Positions 6,150 through 8,582 of a stretch of 8,582 nucleotides of DNA are shown in pieces. The position numbers and the translations under genes are program-made. The notes beneath the pieces were generated by a model that was not told the DNA's origin, searched no databases, and saw only the letters and a program-made list of their open reading frames with translations. Origin of the DNA: Oscillospiraceae bacterium (GTDB lineage: Bacteria > Bacillota > Clostridia > Oscillospirales > Acutalibacteraceae); NCBI GenBank assembly GCA_022508705.1, contig JAFLUO010000077.1, positions 1-8,582 of the forward strand. The letters run 5' to 3'. The stretch's first letter is position 1. Each line of letters starts with the position of its first letter.

Positions 6150-7160
6150 ATGAAGATTTTATCAATTGAAAGCTCCTGTGACGAAACGGCGGCGGCTGTG
6201 GTTGAGGACGGGCGCACGGTTCTTTCATCGGTTGTGTCAACCCAAATTGAAAAGCATAAAATATTTGGTGGTGTAGTGCCCGAAATTGCATCAAGGCTTC
6301 ACACAGAAAACATTTCGCACGTTGTAAATAAAGCGCTCAGCGACGCTTCCTGCACCCTTGAAGAAGTGGAGGCCATTGCCGTAACTCATGAGCCTGGGCT
6401 TATCGGCGCTCTTTTGGTGGGCGTAAATTATGCAAAGGGACTTTCTTTGGCATCGGGCAAACCGCTTGTTCCCGTGCATCATCTGCGCTCGCACATAGCC
6501 GCAAATTACATAACCCATAAAGACTTAAAACCGCCCTTTATGTGCCTTGTGGTGTCGGGCGGCAACACTCTTTTATGTAAAGTTAATGATTATACTGATT
6601 TTACGGTCATAGGCAAAACCCGTGACGATGCCGCAGGGGAGGCTATGGATAAAGCCGCAAGAACATTAGGGCTTCCGTACCCAGGCGGAGTGAATTTGGA
6701 TAAAATATCAAAAAACGGAGATGCTGATAAATATAAATTCCCGAAGCCTCAAGTTGCGGACGCGCCTTATGATTTCAGCTTTTCCGGTCTTAAAACCTCT
6801 GTAATAAATCTTGTTCATAATGCGTCTCAAAAAGGGGAAGAGTTAAACTGTGCAGATGTTGGAGCATCATTTATAAAGGCAGTTGTTGACTCACTTTCCG
6901 AAAAAACTATTGCCGCTATGGAAAATTACTGCGAAAAAACCCTCGTTCTTGCAGGCGGTGTATCGGCAAATTCCGTTTTGCGCGCAAGAATGGAAAATGA
7001 GGCAAAAAAGCATGGCTGGCAGCTTTATTTACCCGATTTATCTCTTTGCGGAGATAACGGAGCAATGGTGGGCGCACAGGGGTATTACGAATATCTCAGC
7101 GGAAGCAGGGCTGATTTATCTCTTAACGGCAGAGCAACGGCTGATATTGCTGAGAATTGA
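6150..7160 (+). CDS. tsaD: tRNA N6-adenosine threonylcarbamoyltransferase TsaD
   Basis: Transfers the threonylcarbamoyl group from threonylcarbamoyl-AMP to A37 of ANN-decoding tRNAs (t6A), together with TsaB and TsaE. It has 336 residues, normal for the family. The N-terminus MKILSIESSCDET is the family hallmark. Metal ligands H111 and H115 lie in VHHLRSHIAA, and D302 is in LCGDNGAM. Other motifs are DDAAGEAMDKAARTLGLPYPGG (159-180), FSFSGLKT (209-216) and LAGGVSAN (267-274). The phosphate-loop segment reads VSGGNT (135-140), with Asn139 as in archaeal/eukaryotic Kae1 where E. coli-type TsaD has His. I chose the ATG at 6150-6152 because AAAGGA lies 8 bases upstream and the family N-terminus begins there; a longer frame from 6063 would overlap the preceding gene. 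The neighbour upstream carries RimI. No clear terminator follows. Confidence 0.97.
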   Translation: MKILSIESSCDETAAAVVEDGRTVLSSVVSTQIEKHKIFGGVVPEIASRLHTENISHVVNKALSDASCTLEEVEAIAVTHEPGLIGALLVGVNYAKGLSLASGKPLVPVHHLRSHIAANYITHKDLKPPFMCLVVSGGNTLLCKVNDYTDFTVIGKTRDDAAGEAMDKAARTLGLPYPGGVNLDKISKNGDADKYKFPKPQVADAPYDFSFSGLKTSVINLVHNASQKGEELNCADVGASFIKAVVDSLSEKTIAAMENYCEKTLVLAGGVSANSVLRARMENEAKKHGWQLYLPDLSLCGDNGAMVGAQGYYEYLSGSRADLSLNGRATADIAEN

Positions 7161-7192
7161 TATAATTTTAACAAACAATTCACAAATAGGTA

Positions 7193-7221
7193 TTGAAAAC
7201 CGCACGCAAAATGTGTATAAT
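7193..7221 (+). promoter_or_regulatory. Sigma-A-type promoter of the PEP carboxykinase gene
   Basis: TTGAAA (7193-7198), a 17-base spacer, then a perfect TATAAT (7216-7221): a near-consensus promoter in the 164-base gap after tsaD. The start near 7228 gives a leader of roughly 100 bases. The leader contains only a short hairpin (TTCGG/CCGAA, about 7284-7300), too weak to call a terminator or riboswitch. No terminator was seen between tsaD and this promoter, so some readthrough from polA-tsaD is possible. Confidence 0.8.
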
Positions 7222-7324
7222 ATATTGAAATTTATAATAGCGGAGAATATGGTTTTTCTTTGCGATTTATATAATTAACAATTTCGGATTTTAACCGAAT
7301 AAAATATAAAAAGGAGTAATTTTT

Positions 7325-8582
7325 ATGGCACTCACAAACAACAAGAGTATCCTTGATTGGATTGACGAAAAAGTAGAGCTTGTGAAACCTGATGAAATCG
7401 TATGGATTGACGGCAGTGAAGAACAGCTTGAAGCGCTTCGCAAAGAGGCTTGTGAAACCGGCGAAATAATTAAGCTCAATGAAGAGCTTCTTCCCGGTTG
7501 TTATTACCACAGAACAAAACCCAACGACGTTGCACGTGTTGAGGACAGAACTCTCATCTGCTCAAAAAAGGAAGAGGATGCAGGTCCTACAAACCACTGG
7601 ATGGCACCCGATAAAGCATATAAAATGCTTTATGATATTGCAAAAGACTCTTACAAGGGCAGAACAATGTATGTGATTCCTTATTCAATGGGTCCTGTCG
7701 GCTCACCTTTCTCAAAGGTTGGTATTGAGCTTACAGATTCAATTTACGTTGTTCTTAATATGGCAATCATGACCCGTGTCGGCAAGAAAGTTTTAGATGC
7801 TTTCGGCGACGAGTCAAATGACTGGGTTCGCGGACTTCACTGCAAGTGCGATGTTGACCCTGAAAACAGATGGATTTGCCAATTCCCTGAGGATAACACA
7901 ATTATTTCAGTAAATTCTGCATACGGCGGAAATGTTCTTCTTGGTAAAAAATGCTTTGCTCTCCGTATTGCTTCTTACCAGGGCAAGAATGAGGGCTGGC
8001 AGGCTGAACATATGCTTATTCTCGGCATAGAAAATCCGCAGGGCGAGGTTAAATACATTTGCGCCGCATTCCCGTCAGCTTGCGGAAAGACAAACCTTGC
8101 AATGCTCATTCCCCCTGAAGGCTACAGAGCGAAGGGCTATAAGGTTTGGTGCGTAGGTGACGATATTTCTTGGATCAGAAAAGGTCCCGACGGCAGACTT
8201 TATGCTATTAACCCTGAAAACGGTTTCTTCGGCGTTGCTCCCGGCACTAATGATAAATCTAACCCCAATGCTCTTGCGGCAACAAAGAAGGGTACAATCT
8301 TCACAAACGTTGCAAGAAATCTTGACAACAACACAGTTTGGTGGGAAAGCCTTGACAAGAATCCTCCCGTTAATGCAGAGGAGTGGACAGGAATTAAGAC
8401 AAACGGCGTAGAATGGAAAGCAGAGGGCAAGAATCTGGCTCACCCCAACTCACGTTTCACAGCTCCCACAGAGAATTGTCCTTGCCTTTCATCTGAATTT
8501 GAAAATCCGCAGGGCGTTCCGATTTCAGCATTCGTATTCGGCGGCAGACGTGCAAAGCTCGCTCCCCTCGTTTATCAGTCAA
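7325..8582 (+). CDS. pckG: GTP-dependent phosphoenolpyruvate carboxykinase, 3' end cut by window edge
   Basis: Interconverts oxaloacetate + GTP with PEP + CO2 + GDP (EC 4.1.1.32). In clostridia it serves gluconeogenesis or, in reverse, PEP-to-oxaloacetate flux. The visible 419 codons have no stop; the family is about 600 residues, so roughly two thirds is present. Substrate-binding sequence TMYVIPYSMGPVGSPFSKVG lies in the first third. The metal ligands are K209 in LLGKKCFALRIAS and H229 in AEHMLILG, spaced 20 apart like K244/H264 of the rat enzyme. The P-loop FPSACGKTN carries C253 and K255, with C253 matching rat C288. The second metal/nucleotide motif VGDDISWI follows. The GTP-type P-loop with Cys distinguishes it from ATP-type PckA. 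The ATG has AAGGAG 8 bases upstream (7311-7316) and its own strong promoter. It is rich in tryptophan (about a dozen codons), in contrast to the Trp-free transporter genes. Confidence 0.97.
   Translation, partial: MALTNNKSILDWIDEKVELVKPDEIVWIDGSEEQLEALRKEACETGEIIKLNEELLPGCYYHRTKPNDVARVEDRTLICSKKEEDAGPTNHWMAPDKAYKMLYDIAKDSYKGRTMYVIPYSMGPVGSPFSKVGIELTDSIYVVLNMAIMTRVGKKVLDAFGDESNDWVRGLHCKCDVDPENRWICQFPEDNTIISVNSAYGGNVLLGKKCFALRIASYQGKNEGWQAEHMLILGIENPQGEVKYICAAFPSACGKTNLAMLIPPEGYRAKGYKVWCVGDDISWIRKGPDGRLYAINPENGFFGVAPGTNDKSNPNALAATKKGTIFTNVARNLDNNTVWWESLDKNPPVNAEEWTGIKTNGVEWKAEGKNLAHPNSRFTAPTENCPCLSSEFENPQGVPISAFVFGGRRAKLAPLVYQS

Noticed and set aside
7270..7275. Second TATAAT before the PEP carboxykinase gene
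   Set aside because: No matching -35 lies at 16-18 bases; the pair at 7193-7221 is far better.
7249..7278. Nine-codon mini-ORF in the PEP carboxykinase leader
   Set aside because: GGAG is only 3 bases from the ATG, which is too close for efficient initiation, and no regulatory codon pattern is seen.
8075..8443. Overlapping open frames on both strands near the right edge
   Set aside because: They lie inside the PEP carboxykinase reading frame, which carries all catalytic motifs.

Overview
The window looks like chromosomal DNA of a low-to-moderate GC Firmicute, probably a clostridium of the Oscillospiraceae/Ruminococcaceae type. The basis is a T-box riboswitch, AGGAG-type ribosome binding sites, an AT-rich promoter style, a family A DNA polymerase with a dead proofreading domain, a YwlE-type arginine phosphatase domain and a GTP-type PEP carboxykinase. 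No taxon-specific marker is present, so the placement is an inference. No mobile element, CRISPR array, tRNA or rRNA was seen.

Left part, minus strand (2561 down to 1): a tryptophan-import operon. A promoter at 2533-2561 drives a T-box leader (about 2526-2242). Its specifier loop shows UGG (Trp), and its antiterminator and terminator are mutually exclusive. After the terminator comes a 12-codon reading frame with a strong Shine-Dalgarno and one Trp codon (2187-2225). Then follow a lipoprotein substrate-binding protein of the TrpX/PF04392 family (1016-2125) and a TrpY-type permease (1-923, running off the left edge). The ATPase (TrpZ) is expected just outside the window. The main surprise is that the binding protein is circularly permuted. 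The segment that normally forms its N-terminal part is at the C-terminus, and a new signal peptide sits directly in front of the usual middle of the protein.

Right part, plus strand (2639 to 8582): a promoter just across the divergent intergenic region serves polA (DNA polymerase I, 2700-5279). Eight bases later comes a one-piece fusion of a low-molecular-weight phosphatase (arginine-phosphatase type) with the ribosomal-protein acetyltransferase RimI (5288-6136). It is followed after 13 bases by tsaD (6150-7160), which makes the t6A modification of ANN-decoding tRNAs. The tight spacing suggests one transcript linking DNA replication/repair, protein dephosphorylation and acetylation, and tRNA modification. 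A near-consensus promoter (7193-7221) then starts a separate unit for GTP-dependent phosphoenolpyruvate carboxykinase (7325 to the right edge, about two thirds of the gene visible).

Points most worth following up: the circular permutation of the binding protein; the pairing of a Trp T-box with a post-terminator Trp-containing mini-ORF; the absence of tryptophan from both visible transporter proteins; and the phosphatase-RimI fusion.
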